Source: Emticicia agri
Lineage (GTDB): Bacteria; Bacteroidota; Bacteroidia; Cytophagales; Spirosomataceae
NCBI GenBank assembly: GCA_945860265.1
Contig: CAMAQF010000032.1
Span: forward strand, 1-42,520
Length of the DNA: 42,520 nucleotides
Reading direction: 5' to 3'
The notes under the pieces are model-generated. The model ran no database searches. It was not told the origin of the DNA and was given only the letters and a program-made list of their open reading frames with translations. The number at the start of each line of letters is the position of its first letter. Within the stretch, counting starts at the first letter, position 1. This document shows, piece by piece, positions 1-9,206 of this stretch. The position numbers and the translations under genes were made by a program.

Positions 1-431
1 ACAACACCTTGCATGTATTTTCCTGCTTCACTTGCATCGGTCGCTACTTTGCCATCATACATATCAAGTGCTAAAACGTTTACGTTTCCACCTAAATCGT
101 TATAAAACACATCGGCTTGGCGTTTGATATGGTCGTTTAAACCCCACCATTCTTGATAGACAAAAAGCCACTTGTCTGATTTTTTCTTTGCTTTTACGAA
201 ATATGCATTGGCTTTTTTGCCGTCTGGCGTTGCAAATTCAGTCATTTTACCGCCAACTTCACTTGTATGTTTGTAAACAATTGGTGCTAAGTGAGAGGCG
301 ATAAAAGCTTTATCGGAAGCAAAAACGCCCATGTTACCATCATTACTTGCAAAAACTAATTCGCAACAACTTTGTGAGAAGCTAAACGCTGAAATACTTG
401 CTAAGGCAAGGGTAAAAAGGAGTTTTTTCAT
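1..431 (-). CDS. Dienelactone hydrolase family protein, N-terminal part (cut by window edge)
   Basis: The reading frame starts at an ATG and stays open to the window edge, giving about 143 residues. It begins with a signal peptide (MKKLLFTLALASISAFSFSQ), so the product is probably exported. The following residues contain EWWGLNDHIKRQADVF and VLALDMYDGKVATDASEAGKYM, which match the N-terminal half of dienelactone hydrolase family alpha/beta hydrolases (the WWG motif and the DMYDGKVA segment before the nucleophile). The catalytic Cys/Asp/His region lies outside the window, so activity cannot be judged. Family members cleave dienelactones or other small esters, and the substrate here is unknown. 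It lies downstream of the thioredoxin gene on the same strand, separated by a hairpin terminator, so it is probably transcribed on its own. Confidence 0.8.
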   Translation of the reverse strand, partial: MKKLLFTLALASISAFSFSQSCCELVFASNDGNMGVFASDKAFIASHLAPIVYKHTSEVGGKMTEFATPDGKKANAYFVKAKKKSDKWLFVYQEWWGLNDHIKRQADVFYNDLGGNVNVLALDMYDGKVATDASEAGKYMQGV

Positions 432-511
432 TTGAGTATTAAGAATTAAACGTATATAAATATTCAAACGTTTTTTGAAAGAAAAAGGTTTTTGGCAAAT
501 TGCTTCCAACA

Positions 512-544
512 AAAAAGAGAAAACATATGATGTCTTCTCTTTTT
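512..544 (-). terminator. Hairpin terminator after the thioredoxin gene
   Basis: AAAAAGAGAA pairs with TTCTCTTTTT, and the intervening bases can extend the stem (ACAT/ATGT). On the minus strand the stem ends in a run of T. It lies just downstream of the thioredoxin stop codon and before the hydrolase gene. Confidence 0.65.
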
Positions 545-569
545 CTTTAATATTAAGGTATTTAAGAAA

Positions 570-1010
570 TTATACCTTTCTCTTCGCCACCAATTTCTTC
601 CCAGCACCCAATAATTGGTCGATTTCGGTATAACCCAAAAACATTTTTACTACTTTACCATTATTCGGATCAATAAATAATAGTGATGGGTAAGCATTCA
701 CCTCATATATACTTGAAAGCTTTACACCTTCGTCGGTTTCCATATCAATGGCAGCGTTTACAAAGTTTTGGTTAAAGAATTCACCCAAGTTTTTATCAGG
801 AAAAACCCTTGCTTGAAGCATTTTACAAGGTCCGCACCAAGTTGTGTAGGCATCCATAAAAATAAGCTTCTTTTCGGCTTTCGCTTTTTCAACAATTTTT
901 TTCCAAGATGTTTCGGTAAATTTTATGCCTGTGGCACTTTTGCTATTTTGAGCATAACTTACTACGCTGAAAAATAAGCCAATGAGAGCAACAAAAACGG
1001 TTTTCTTCAT
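570..1010 (-). CDS. Periplasmic thioredoxin-family protein
   Basis: A 146-residue thioredoxin-fold protein with a signal peptide (MKKTVFVALIGLFFSVVSYA), so it probably acts in the periplasm. The redox motif is TTWCGPCKM with Cys59 and Cys62, and the cis-proline loop is YEVNAYPSLLF (Pro108). The segment EKKLIFMDAYTTWCGPC resembles thioredoxin_7 / DsbD-gamma-like proteins that shuttle electrons or reduce periplasmic disulfides. An in-frame start ten codons upstream would put charged residues in front of the signal peptide, so the MKKT start is preferred. It is monocistronic on the minus strand, with its own terminator downstream. The partner is unknown; a DsbD-N-domain protein and a TlpA lipoprotein elsewhere in the window are possible members of the same redox system. 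Confidence 0.85.
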   Translation of the reverse strand: MKKTVFVALIGLFFSVVSYAQNSKSATGIKFTETSWKKIVEKAKAEKKLIFMDAYTTWCGPCKMLQARVFPDKNLGEFFNQNFVNAAIDMETDEGVKLSSIYEVNAYPSLLFIDPNNGKVVKMFLGYTEIDQLLGAGKKLVAKRKV

Positions 1011-1143
1011 TTTAGTAATAGTTTTTTCCCGACTGCCCAAAAGGCGTTCGTGTGAAAGGTTAATAATTGATGTTAATAACGTACAGAAACAAGTTTTTAG
1101 TTTCTTTTGTGCCGAAAAAGCAAATTTTACTGAAAAACTATTC

Positions 1144-2685
1144 TCACCCCGCCCAATTTTCTCTATCCAAACTACGATACTGAATTGCTTCGGCTAAATG
1201 CTCGATTCTGATTTCTTCAGTTCCTGCCAAGTCGGCAATTGTGCGACTTACTTTCAAAATACGGTCATAAGCACGTGCCGAAAGTCCGAGGCGTTCCATT
1301 GCTTTTTTGAGTAATGCCTTTCCTGCTTCACCAATATCGCAGATTTCTTTTACCATTTCGGGCGGCATCATGGCGTTTGAGTGTATTTCTGAATTGTTTT
1401 CAAAACGTTTCGTCTGAATTTCTCGTGCCTTGATTACTCGTTCTCTTATTTCGGCAGAAGATTCATTTTTACGAGTAGAAGCAATTTGGTCGAAACTTAC
1501 GGGTGTAACCTCGACATGCAAATCAATTCTATCTAAAAGTGGCCCCGAAATTTTATTGAGATATTTACCAACTGTACCTGGGGGGCAAGAACAAGGTTTT
1601 TCGGGATGATTATAATATCCACACGGACAAGGGTTCATACTTGCCACTAACATAAAATTTGAAGGAAATTCAACGGCTTGTTTGGTACGAGAGATAACAA
1701 CTTTCCGTTCTTCGAGTGGCTGTCGCATGACTTCCAAAACTGTTCGTTTGAACTCCGGCAATTCATCCAAAAACAAAACTCCATTATGTGCCAACGATAT
1801 TTCTCCTGGTTGTGGAAAACTCCCACCTCCAACTAAAGCAGCATCTGAAATTGTGTGATGCGGAGATCGAAACGGTCGGCGAGCAACCAGTGAGGCTTTT
1901 ATGCCTAATTTTCCTGCAACTGAATGGATTTTTGTTGTTTCGAGGGCTTCTTGAAGCGTGAGTGGCGGCAGAATGGAAGGCAAACGTTTGGCAAGCATCG
2001 TTTTTCCTGCTCCTGGGGGACCAATCATAATTACGTTATGGCCACCAGCAGCGGCAATTTCCATGGCTCTCTTGATATTTTCTTGCCCCTGAACGTGAGA
2101 GAAATCGGCATCGTATTCACCAACTGAGTTAAAAAAAATATCTCTTGTGTCAGTAATTAAAGGTTCTATTTCTTTCGCACCTGTCAGAAACTCAATGGCT
2201 TCGGTAAGCGTATTTACTGGAATAATATCTAAGGAATTAACAATCGAGGCTTCCATTGCATTTTCAGTTGGAAGAATAAAGCCTTTGAGTTTATTTCGGC
2301 GAGCTTCGATAGCAATCGGTAAAACACCTTTGATTGGTCGAAGTGTGCCATCTAAAGCCAGTTCGCCTAAAATAACGTATTCTTCTAAACTTTTGGTCGT
2401 TCTGATTTGTCCAGAAACTGCCAAAAGACCTAAAGCCATTGGCAAATCGTAGGCTGAGCCTTCTTTACGAATATCTGCAGGAGCGAGATTGATAACTGTT
2501 TTTTGACGAGAAATCTGATAATTGCAATTTTTCAAGGCGGCATCTATTCTTTGTTGGCTTTCTTTAACCGCCCCATCGGGCAAACCTACAATTGCCATTC
2601 CAGTACCTTGCACAACGCTTACTTCAACTGTAATTAAAGCTGCATCGACCCCATAAACAGCAGCACCGAAGGTTTTTGACAGCAT
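1144..2685 (-). CDS. comM: YifB/ComM family Mg-chelatase-like AAA+ ATPase
   Basis: A 513-residue protein, full length for the YifB/ComM family. The N-terminal domain (about residues 1-180) is Lon-protease-like (VEVSVVQGTGMAIVGLPDGAVKES). The AAA+ core has Walker A GPPGAGKT at 222-229 and Walker B GVLFLDELPEF near 302-312. A Cys cluster (CPCGYYNHPEKPCSC, about 353-367) is typical of the family, and a C-terminal Mg_chelatase_C helical domain follows. In Gram-negative bacteria ComM is a hexameric helicase that promotes branch migration during integration of transforming DNA. That role here is inferred from family membership. It follows the M28 peptidase gene on the same strand, but a 110-bp gap holding an imperfect inverted repeat separates them. 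Confidence 0.93.
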   Translation of the reverse strand: MLSKTFGAAVYGVDAALITVEVSVVQGTGMAIVGLPDGAVKESQQRIDAALKNCNYQISRQKTVINLAPADIRKEGSAYDLPMALGLLAVSGQIRTTKSLEEYVILGELALDGTLRPIKGVLPIAIEARRNKLKGFILPTENAMEASIVNSLDIIPVNTLTEAIEFLTGAKEIEPLITDTRDIFFNSVGEYDADFSHVQGQENIKRAMEIAAAGGHNVIMIGPPGAGKTMLAKRLPSILPPLTLQEALETTKIHSVAGKLGIKASLVARRPFRSPHHTISDAALVGGGSFPQPGEISLAHNGVLFLDELPEFKRTVLEVMRQPLEERKVVISRTKQAVEFPSNFMLVASMNPCPCGYYNHPEKPCSCPPGTVGKYLNKISGPLLDRIDLHVEVTPVSFDQIASTRKNESSAEIRERVIKAREIQTKRFENNSEIHSNAMMPPEMVKEICDIGEAGKALLKKAMERLGLSARAYDRILKVSRTIADLAGTEEIRIEHLAEAIQYRSLDRENWAG

Positions 2686-2721
2686 AAGTTTTGTATTTTT
2701 TAAAATATAAATTTGGGAAAA

Positions 2722-2795
2722 GGACTTGGGGATTAGGTTTTAGAGAAAAGTACGGCACCCAAAAAGCTCATACCTAAATCCTAAGCCCTAAAACC
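2722..2795. repeat. Imperfect inverted repeat between M28 peptidase and comM
   Basis: Two 22-nt arms (2722-2743 and 2774-2795) are complementary at about 17 of 22 positions, rich in GGATTAGG / CCTAAATCC-type words, with a 30-nt loop. The distal arm directly abuts the stop codon of the M28 gene. It may act as a terminator or be a dispersed intergenic repeat. Confidence 0.5.
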
Positions 2796-4277
2796 TTATT
2801 GTTCCCATCGCCAGTCTTTCCCAATAATCAGTTCGTTTTTGAGGTTTTGTTTGATCAAAAACTCTTTGGTTTCTTGGTCATTCATTTTTTTCACTGGCAA
2901 AGCATCAGCCTCGGCCAAAGCATAAAGCATCATCGCCGTAAAACGAACGTTGTTGCCGATTTGTTTTTTATCAATCAAATCGAAGCGGTCGCAGTTTGCG
3001 TGGTAACAATTATAGGCTTTTACAGGAAAATTTCCCGATGGCGAACAAACTGGCACGCCTTCGATCATAAATGGCTGATGGTCAGAATGTAAACCCGCAG
3101 AGTTTTGATTTACGTTTGTAAAAGTTGAGTCAACTTCTTTAATTTTTTTGCCGATTTCATCAAAAAACTTACGTAATTCGGGACGACCCATCGCATTGAA
3201 TCCTTTGGCGTTATTGACCATATCGAGGTTAACCATTAGCTGAACTTGGTCGATTTTTCCTTCTTCTTTATACTTTTTTACCATCGCTTTCGAGCCGAGC
3301 AAACCCTGTTCCTCTCCCATAAACATCACAAACTCAATTGTGCGTTTTGGTCGAAGATTGAGCGATTGAAAAACTCTCGCAATATCTAAAATTGTGAACG
3401 AACCAATGCCATTATCCATTGCACCAGTGGCTAAATCCCAAGAATCTAAGTGACCGCCGATGATGATTTTTTCCTTTTTGTATTTTTTTGAACTTCCTGG
3501 AAGAGTCGCAATTATATTTCTTGCTCTGATTGGCCTGCTGAAATTTCGCATATCAATTACTGCCATAAGATTTGGTTCGTCTTTTATCCACTTACGTATA
3601 GCCTTGCCGCTTTCAACCGAAATACATACGGCTGGAATCGGAATCAACTCGCCCGTTACCGAAGCCGTTCCTGTCAAAAGCACTCCCCCATCAACTGCAT
3701 TGGCTATTATTACGCCCGAAGCACCATATTTGATGGCTAAAGCTGTTTTTTCGGAGCGGTGCAAATTCTTTTTCCCTTTATTTTCGGCTGATTGAATATT
3801 GATGTTGAACAAAGCAATTTTTCCTTTGATTTCAGCTTTCACTTTTTCAAAATCAGACTCTATTCCATCGCCACAATCAACAATTGACCCTTGCAAATGC
3901 GAAGAAACCGGCGAATGTGCCAAAGCTACAACCTCTACATCACGAAAATTATCGCTTCCCTTTGGTACGATAGCCAAACTTACAGTATCTCTCGCCCAAG
4001 ATTCAACCTCAAAAGGCAGATATTTTACATCTACAAAACCATATTCTTTAAATAGTTTAAAGGCATATTCTTCGGCCTTTTTGCCATTTGTGCTTCCTGT
4101 GAGGCGATGACCGATTGTTAAAGTTGCTTCACCTAGCGTTTCGTACGATCGACCACGATATAGCACATCTTGGTTGATTTTAACAAAAACGTCTTCAAGA
4201 CTATCTCGCTTTAAATTGAAAGAGGAAAGAGCAGCGATGATTAATAAAATTATAAGAACAAAACTCTGTTTTTTCAT
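2796..4277 (-). CDS. M28 family metallopeptidase with PA domain (carboxypeptidase Q-like)
   Basis: A 493-residue exported or N-terminally anchored zinc aminopeptidase/carboxypeptidase. The hydrophobic N-terminus (residues 4-20) is a signal peptide or anchor. A protease-associated domain spans about residues 115-245 (KGKIALFNINIQ, AIKYGASGVIIAN). The M28 catalytic core begins with GGHLDSWDLATGAMDNGIG: His276 and Asp288 are expected zinc ligands, GEEQG carries catalytic Glu322 and ligand Glu323, followed by LDMVN (Asp352) and YHANCDRFDLI (His426). The order matches plasma glutamate carboxypeptidase-like M28B enzymes, which remove residues from small peptides. All metal-binding residues appear intact, so it should be active. 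The substrate is unknown. It is divergent from the oligopeptidase B gene, so two peptidases flank one intergenic region. Confidence 0.9.
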   Translation of the reverse strand: MKKQSFVLIILLIIAALSSFNLKRDSLEDVFVKINQDVLYRGRSYETLGEATLTIGHRLTGSTNGKKAEEYAFKLFKEYGFVDVKYLPFEVESWARDTVSLAIVPKGSDNFRDVEVVALAHSPVSSHLQGSIVDCGDGIESDFEKVKAEIKGKIALFNINIQSAENKGKKNLHRSEKTALAIKYGASGVIIANAVDGGVLLTGTASVTGELIPIPAVCISVESGKAIRKWIKDEPNLMAVIDMRNFSRPIRARNIIATLPGSSKKYKKEKIIIGGHLDSWDLATGAMDNGIGSFTILDIARVFQSLNLRPKRTIEFVMFMGEEQGLLGSKAMVKKYKEEGKIDQVQLMVNLDMVNNAKGFNAMGRPELRKFFDEIGKKIKEVDSTFTNVNQNSAGLHSDHQPFMIEGVPVCSPSGNFPVKAYNCYHANCDRFDLIDKKQIGNNVRFTAMMLYALAEADALPVKKMNDQETKEFLIKQNLKNELIIGKDWRWEQ

Positions 4278-4617
4278 TAGATTTATAACTGGTTATAATT
4301 TGTATAGATGATGATTTTGTATTCGATATGTAATATTAATTGTAAAAATCGTTATTTTTTTCATTTTTCTAAAAAATGTCTTTGTTTTTCCTCCAATCAG
4401 TATTTCACTGAGAATATTTTTCGAAATTATAAACATTTTATCCAACACAAAACAATGGAATACAGATGAAACTACTAAAAAAATAAACATAGATTTTTGT
4501 AGATAAGCTATGAAATTCTGCGTTGGAACATGCCAGATCTTCCGTTTCGGTTCTAAATATTTGTGGTAATATCTTCGTAGTTCCGATATTTTTAACCAAA
4601 GGGTAGAAGATATCCCT
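4278..4617. other. Intergenic region between divergent peptidase genes
   Basis: AT-rich DNA with no convincing gene. A minus-strand open frame around 4293-4490 has low-complexity hydrophobic content and no family resemblance, so it was not accepted. The region must hold the promoter of the M28 gene, but I see no clear TAnnTTTG element for it. Confidence 0.5.
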
Positions 4618-4625
4618 TACTTTTG
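4618..4625 (+). promoter_or_regulatory. Bacteroidota -7 element (TACTTTTG) for oligopeptidase B
   Basis: TACTTTTG fits the Bacteroidota -7 consensus TAnnTTTG and lies 60 bp before the preferred ATG. No clear TTG -33 element is seen at the right distance. Its position overlaps an upstream in-frame TTG codon, which argues against translation starting there. Confidence 0.45.
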
Positions 4626-4685
4626 TTGTGTTTCTTTAAAATAGTGTTTCACAAATATCAATATTCGATAATATTTCTCAAAAAT

Positions 4686-6779
4686 ATGAGTATACATTCA
4701 AGCATGACAAACATTGGGCTAACAGCTCCAACTGCACAAATAAAACCAAAAGAAATAGTCACACATAACCATACTCGCATTGATAATTATTATTGGCTCA
4801 ACGAACCCGAAAACCCCGACGTGATTGCTTATCTGAATGAAGAAAACGAATATTTAGATAAAATCATGTCGACTTTGAAGCCTTTAAAGGAAACACTATT
4901 TGAGGAAATGAAAGGCCGAATCAAAGAGCAAGATGAGTCGGTTCCTGTAAAAAATGGTGAATACTTTTATTATGTAAAGTATGTTGAAGGTGGCGAATAT
5001 CCAATTTACTGTCGAAAAAAAGAGAATCTTGAAGCTGACGAAGAAATTCTTCTCGATGGCAATGAAATGGGTAAAGGCAAAAAGTATTTCAGCATCGGTG
5101 GCTATGAAATTACAGATAACGAGGAAATCATTGCATACGGAGTAGATACAATTAGCCGAAGAAACTATACAGTTCGATTTAAAAATCTAATAACTGGCGA
5201 AATTTATAAAGACCAAATCAAAAATACCGAAGGTGGAAGCTACGCTTGGGCGGCTGATAATAAAACCTTTTTCTACATTTTGCGTGACCAAAAAACGCTT
5301 TTGGGCTATCAAGTTTGGCGACATATTTTGGGAACTGACGTAAAAACAGATGTTTTGATTTATGAAGAAAAAGATAACCAATATTACTTGGGTCTCTATA
5401 GAATGAAATCGAAGAAATATATTGCTATCGCTAGTGACCACAACGGAATTGCATCAGAATATCAACTTTTGGATGCTGAAAATCTAACTGGTAAATTCAA
5501 CACGTTTCTACCTCGTGAGCGTGGACACGAATACGAAATTGAGCATTTTGAGAATAAATTTTACGTAAAAACAAATAACGACAATGCTTTTAACTTCAAA
5601 TTAATGGAGGTAAATGAGCAAGAAACCAGCAATAAATCTAAGTGGCAAACCGTCATTGAGCATCGTCCAGAGGTTTATTTAGAAAAAATTGAAGTTTTCA
5701 AAAATCATTTGGTTGTTCAAGAGAAAAACCAAGGTCTTAGCCAACTCCGTATCATTAATCATGCTACAAAATTGGAGCATTACCTTAATTTTGGCGAACC
5801 TGCTTACGATGCAAACATTGGCTCAAACCCAAGTTTTAATACCAATATTCTTCGTTACAGCTATACTTCATTAACTACACCAAACTCGACATTTGATTAT
5901 GATATGCACGCCCAAACCACAGAATTAAAGAAACAACAAACAGTTTTGGGCGGATTTGATAAAGAAAGCTATGTTTCAGAAAGGGTATTCGTGACTGTGC
6001 GTGACGGAGCAAAAGTACCAGTTTCAATAGTTTATCAAAAGGATACCAAACTTGATGGCAAAGCACCACTTTTACAATATTCTTATGGCTCTTACGGCTA
6101 CTCAACCGATGCTACCTTTGTTTCAAGCCGCTTGAGTTTGCTCGACCGTGGTTTTGTATATGCAATTGCTCATATTAGAGGAGGACAAGAAATGGGTCGA
6201 GAATGGTACGAAAACGGAAAAATGTTCAAGAAAATGAATACTTTCAATGATTTTATTGATTGTTCAGATTTTCTTGTCAAAAACAAATATTGCAGCCCTG
6301 AAAAACTTTTTGCACTCGGAGGAAGTGCGGGCGGACTTCTGATGGGAGCCATTATCAATCATCGACCAGATTTGTATTGTGGGGTGGTGGCGGCTGTCCC
6401 TTTTGTTGATGTCGTGACAACGATGCTTGATGAAACTATTCCTCTCACAACTGGCGAATTTGAAGAATGGGGCAATCCCAAAAACAAAGATTCTTATGAA
6501 TATATGCTCTCTTATTCGCCTTATGACAATGTTGAGGCAAAGAATTATCCCAACTTACTCGTAACTACCGGGTTACACGATTCACAAGTTCAATATTTTG
6601 AACCTGCCAAATGGGTAGCCAAACTTCGCACCTTAAAAACCGATGATAATCTATTACTGATGCACACAAATATGGAAGCTGGACATGGCGGAGCATCGGG
6701 CAGATTTGAGTCACTAAAAGAAGTAGCAATGGAATACGCATTCATTATTGACTTGACTGGAATTTTTAAAAGAATTTAA
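4686..6779 (+). CDS. ptrB: Oligopeptidase B (prolyl oligopeptidase family, S9A)
   Basis: A 697-residue serine peptidase, close to the usual length of oligopeptidase B (about 690). The N-terminal half is the seven-bladed propeller that restricts access to short peptides (starts with the typical HNHTRIDNYYWLNEPENPDVIAYL). The C-terminal hydrolase domain holds the triad: Ser547 in GGSAGGLLMG, Asp632 in TGLHDSQVQYFEP and His667 in EAGHGGASGR. Family members cleave after Arg/Lys in peptides shorter than about 30 residues. There is no signal peptide, so it is probably cytoplasmic. The ATG at MSIHSSMTNIGL is chosen because a -7 promoter element lies upstream. A second Met six codons later is also possible. 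Confidence 0.92.
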   Translation: MSIHSSMTNIGLTAPTAQIKPKEIVTHNHTRIDNYYWLNEPENPDVIAYLNEENEYLDKIMSTLKPLKETLFEEMKGRIKEQDESVPVKNGEYFYYVKYVEGGEYPIYCRKKENLEADEEILLDGNEMGKGKKYFSIGGYEITDNEEIIAYGVDTISRRNYTVRFKNLITGEIYKDQIKNTEGGSYAWAADNKTFFYILRDQKTLLGYQVWRHILGTDVKTDVLIYEEKDNQYYLGLYRMKSKKYIAIASDHNGIASEYQLLDAENLTGKFNTFLPRERGHEYEIEHFENKFYVKTNNDNAFNFKLMEVNEQETSNKSKWQTVIEHRPEVYLEKIEVFKNHLVVQEKNQGLSQLRIINHATKLEHYLNFGEPAYDANIGSNPSFNTNILRYSYTSLTTPNSTFDYDMHAQTTELKKQQTVLGGFDKESYVSERVFVTVRDGAKVPVSIVYQKDTKLDGKAPLLQYSYGSYGYSTDATFVSSRLSLLDRGFVYAIAHIRGGQEMGREWYENGKMFKKMNTFNDFIDCSDFLVKNKYCSPEKLFALGGSAGGLLMGAIINHRPDLYCGVVAAVPFVDVVTTMLDETIPLTTGEFEEWGNPKNKDSYEYMLSYSPYDNVEAKNYPNLLVTTGLHDSQVQYFEPAKWVAKLRTLKTDDNLLLMHTNMEAGHGGASGRFESLKEVAMEYAFIIDLTGIFKRI

Positions 6780-6942
6780 AGGCTAATTAATCAATTTTGG
6801 CAAAATATTATAGTTTTATTTAGAAATTTCTAACAATTTTTTTTTTCTTTGTTAAATATTAAATTAAAATTGTGACATTTACGATTTTTATCAGTATAAT
6901 TTTAACATTATTTATATAATAAAACAAAAAAATTTCCCCAAC

Positions 6943-8700
6943 ATGAAGAAAATAACATTCCTTATTGTAGCATTATTAACATTATCCCTAACGACTCAGG
7001 CACAAGATTCTTGTAAGGTGTGTAAACCTTACAAGTGGGAAGTGGGTATTCCGCTTGGCGTCAATCAGTATTTTGGTGATATGCACTGTAGTAAACCATA
7101 CGCTTCGGCAAACAGCATTATGATTGGTGCTTTTGTTCGTCGTCATATTAATGACTATTTTGCATTACGTGCCCAATTAGTGTTTGGACGATTGGCAGGA
7201 AATGACCTTGACCAACCAGACGGCAGATGGAATTATCGTCGATTAAAATTTAAATCTCCATTAACTGAGTTATCCTTATTAGGTGAATTCTACCCTTTAA
7301 AAGAAAGAAGATATACTTGTGACGGAACATTCCGTAGAACTCTTGCCCCTTACCTCTTCGGTGGTATAGGATCGGCGTTTACAAATCCAACAGTTGTTGC
7401 TCAAAACGCATCTTTACAAGATGATGACCCTCGCAAATACGTTGTAGCTCGTTTGTTCGACCAAGACCAAGCAAACTTGAAAAAAGCTGCTTTGGTTCTC
7501 CCTTTTGGTCTTGGTTTGAAATACAATGCTGCTGAAAGATTTACTATCGGTGCAGAAGTTGGTTATCGTTATGCATTCTCTGATTATTTGGATGGAACAA
7601 AAATTTCTACAACTGCTCTCGGAACTGGAACAGCACTAGAACCAAACGGAAAATCTTATACAGATGGTTATTTAGTAGCCAATCTACTCGGTTCATATCG
7701 CTTTGGTGATAAAGATGGTGATAAAGATGGTGTTGTTGACCGTTGTGATGCTTGCGTTACTGAAAAAGGTTTACGTAAATTCCAAGGTTGCCCAGATACT
7801 GACGGTGATGGTATTCCTGACAAAGATGATGCTTGCCCTACACAAGCTGGCTCAATGGCTTTAAAAGGTTGCCCAGATACTGACGGCGACGGTATCGCTG
7901 ATAAAGATGACGAGTGTCCAACACAAGTTGGTACAGTAGCAATGAAAGGCTGTCCTGACCGTGATAAAGACGGAGTTGCTGACAAAGACGATGCTTGTCC
8001 AGATGTTGCTGGTGTGAAAGCATTGAAAGGTTGCCCAGATTCGGATGGTGATGGTATCGCTGATAAAGATGATACTTGCCCTAATGAAGCTGGTTCTGCT
8101 TCATTAAACGGTTGCCCTGATACTGACGGTGATGGTATTGCTGACAAAGACGATGCTTGTCCAACAACAAAAGGTGTTGCTTCTGCAAAAGGTTGTCCAG
8201 ACCGGGATAAAGATGGTGTAGCTGATGCTAAAGACAAATGTCCAGACCTAGCTGGTTTAGCATCAAACGATGGTTGCCCAGAAGGATATGTCAATGGTCA
8301 ATTAGTACCAAAAGGTTATAAAACTGCCAGTGGTTGTGAGATTTCTCAATTAGAACTTGATGAATTGACTTTCGCAGCTCAAGGCATTGAATTTTATAGC
8401 GGTACGAATAAATTGAAACCAGCTTCATATAAAAAACTTGACAGAGTTTGTTCGTTATTGCAAAGATGTCCTGATAGTATCTTAAACATCTCAGCATTTA
8501 ACGATGGTGCAAGTTCAGCAGCAAACCTTCGTTCGGCTAAACTTCGTGCTTGCGCAATTTACGCTTATTTCTTGAAGAAAAAGTGTATCTCCAAAGCTCG
8601 AATGACTTATGAAGGTCAAAGAGATGAAGACCCAAGTACAGATTATACTACACCAGATGGTAAAAAATCTACTACTCGTGTTCAATTCCAATTAAGATAA
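6943..8700 (+). CDS. Outer-membrane OmpA-family protein with thrombospondin type 3 repeats
   Basis: A 585-residue exported protein with signal peptide MKKITFLIVALLTLSLTTQA. Residues about 21-255 look like an outer-membrane beta-barrel (alternating aromatic/glycine segments such as GLGLKYNAAERFTIGAEVGYRY). Residues about 257-445 are roughly seven TSP3 calcium-binding repeats of about 26 residues (pattern GCPDTDGDGIADKDDACP), each with a Cys pair. The C-terminus (about 465-585) is a divergent OmpA peptidoglycan-binding domain: NISAFND replaces the usual GHTD word, but the Asp and the Arg of KLRACAIYAYF, the expected diaminopimelate-contact residues, remain. The role is probably envelope integrity, tethering outer membrane to peptidoglycan. 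The repeated coding DNA creates a long spurious antisense open frame. Confidence 0.9.
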   Translation: MKKITFLIVALLTLSLTTQAQDSCKVCKPYKWEVGIPLGVNQYFGDMHCSKPYASANSIMIGAFVRRHINDYFALRAQLVFGRLAGNDLDQPDGRWNYRRLKFKSPLTELSLLGEFYPLKERRYTCDGTFRRTLAPYLFGGIGSAFTNPTVVAQNASLQDDDPRKYVVARLFDQDQANLKKAALVLPFGLGLKYNAAERFTIGAEVGYRYAFSDYLDGTKISTTALGTGTALEPNGKSYTDGYLVANLLGSYRFGDKDGDKDGVVDRCDACVTEKGLRKFQGCPDTDGDGIPDKDDACPTQAGSMALKGCPDTDGDGIADKDDECPTQVGTVAMKGCPDRDKDGVADKDDACPDVAGVKALKGCPDSDGDGIADKDDTCPNEAGSASLNGCPDTDGDGIADKDDACPTTKGVASAKGCPDRDKDGVADAKDKCPDLAGLASNDGCPEGYVNGQLVPKGYKTASGCEISQLELDELTFAAQGIEFYSGTNKLKPASYKKLDRVCSLLQRCPDSILNISAFNDGASSAANLRSAKLRACAIYAYFLKKKCISKARMTYEGQRDEDPSTDYTTPDGKKSTTRVQFQLR

Positions 8701-8728
8701 AAACAGTTTTTCAAATTGTTTAGATATA

Positions 8729-8767
8729 GAAAAAGAGCAGAAGCCATTGGGTTCTGCTCTTTTTTTG
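8729..8767 (+). terminator. Rho-independent terminator of the OmpA-like gene
   Basis: AAAAGAGCAGAA and TTCTGCTCTTTT form a strong stem around a 9-nt loop, followed by a T run. The T run also contains the -33 element of the next promoter. Confidence 0.85.
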
Positions 8768-8795
8768 TGAAATATAGAATATTTCAATACTTTTG
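8764..8795 (+). promoter_or_regulatory. Bacteroidota promoter TTTG-N20-TACTTTTG for the rhodanese gene
   Basis: TTTG at 8764-8767 and TACTTTTG at 8788-8795 are separated by 20 bp, matching the Bacteroidota primary sigma-factor consensus. The start codon follows 25 bp downstream of the -7 element. The -33 box is embedded in the T-tract of the preceding terminator. Confidence 0.7.
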
Positions 8796-8819
8796 AATTT
8801 ATTAACTTAATCTCTAACT

Positions 8820-9197
8820 ATGAAAAACATGTTTTACCTTATTCTCTTTTATCTTGTTGGCTCATTGAGCATATGTAAGGCACAAACAACTAACCTTACA
8901 CCACAAGAATTTATTGCTAAGGCAAAAACCACAAAAAATGCCCAATTACTTGATGTACGCACACCTCAAGAGTGGGAAGATGGTAAAATTGCCTCTTCTA
9001 ATTGTATCAATGTAAATGATGCAACATTTAGGCAACAAATTGAAAAATTAGATAAAAATAAGCCTGTGTTCGTTTACTGTGCCGCAGGCGGACGCAGCAG
9101 TAAAGCCGCTCCAATCTTGCAACAAGCTGGTTTTAAATATATTTATAACCTAACAGGCGGCGGATATAAAGATTTGGCTAATGCTGCGGTGAAGTAG
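8820..9197 (+). CDS. Exported single-domain rhodanese-like protein
   Basis: A 125-residue protein with an N-terminal signal peptide (MKNMFYLILFYLVGSLSICKAQ) followed by one rhodanese domain. The family hallmarks are AQLLDVRTPQEWEDGKI near residues 41-57 and the active-site loop VFVYCAAGGRSSKAA with catalytic Cys87. Rhodanese-fold proteins transfer sulfane sulfur or bind anions and thiols. A periplasmic single-domain form may handle sulfur or redox signalling, but the acceptor is unknown. It is monocistronic: it has its own promoter and is followed by a palindromic intergenic repeat, then by a convergent trehalase-like gene. Confidence 0.88.
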   Translation: MKNMFYLILFYLVGSLSICKAQTTNLTPQEFIAKAKTTKNAQLLDVRTPQEWEDGKIASSNCINVNDATFRQQIEKLDKNKPVFVYCAAGGRSSKAAPILQQAGFKYIYNLTGGGYKDLANAAVK

Positions 9198-9206
9198 TTT
9201 TTCTAC

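Noticed and set aside
4293..4490. 65-residue minus-strand ORF upstream of the M28 gene
   Set aside because: Low-complexity hydrophobic content in AT-rich intergenic DNA with no family resemblance or promoter.
7668..8294. 208-residue antisense open frame
   Set aside because: It is the reverse reading of the TSP3 repeat region; its Ser/Pro/Gly-rich repeats mirror the codons of the real gene.
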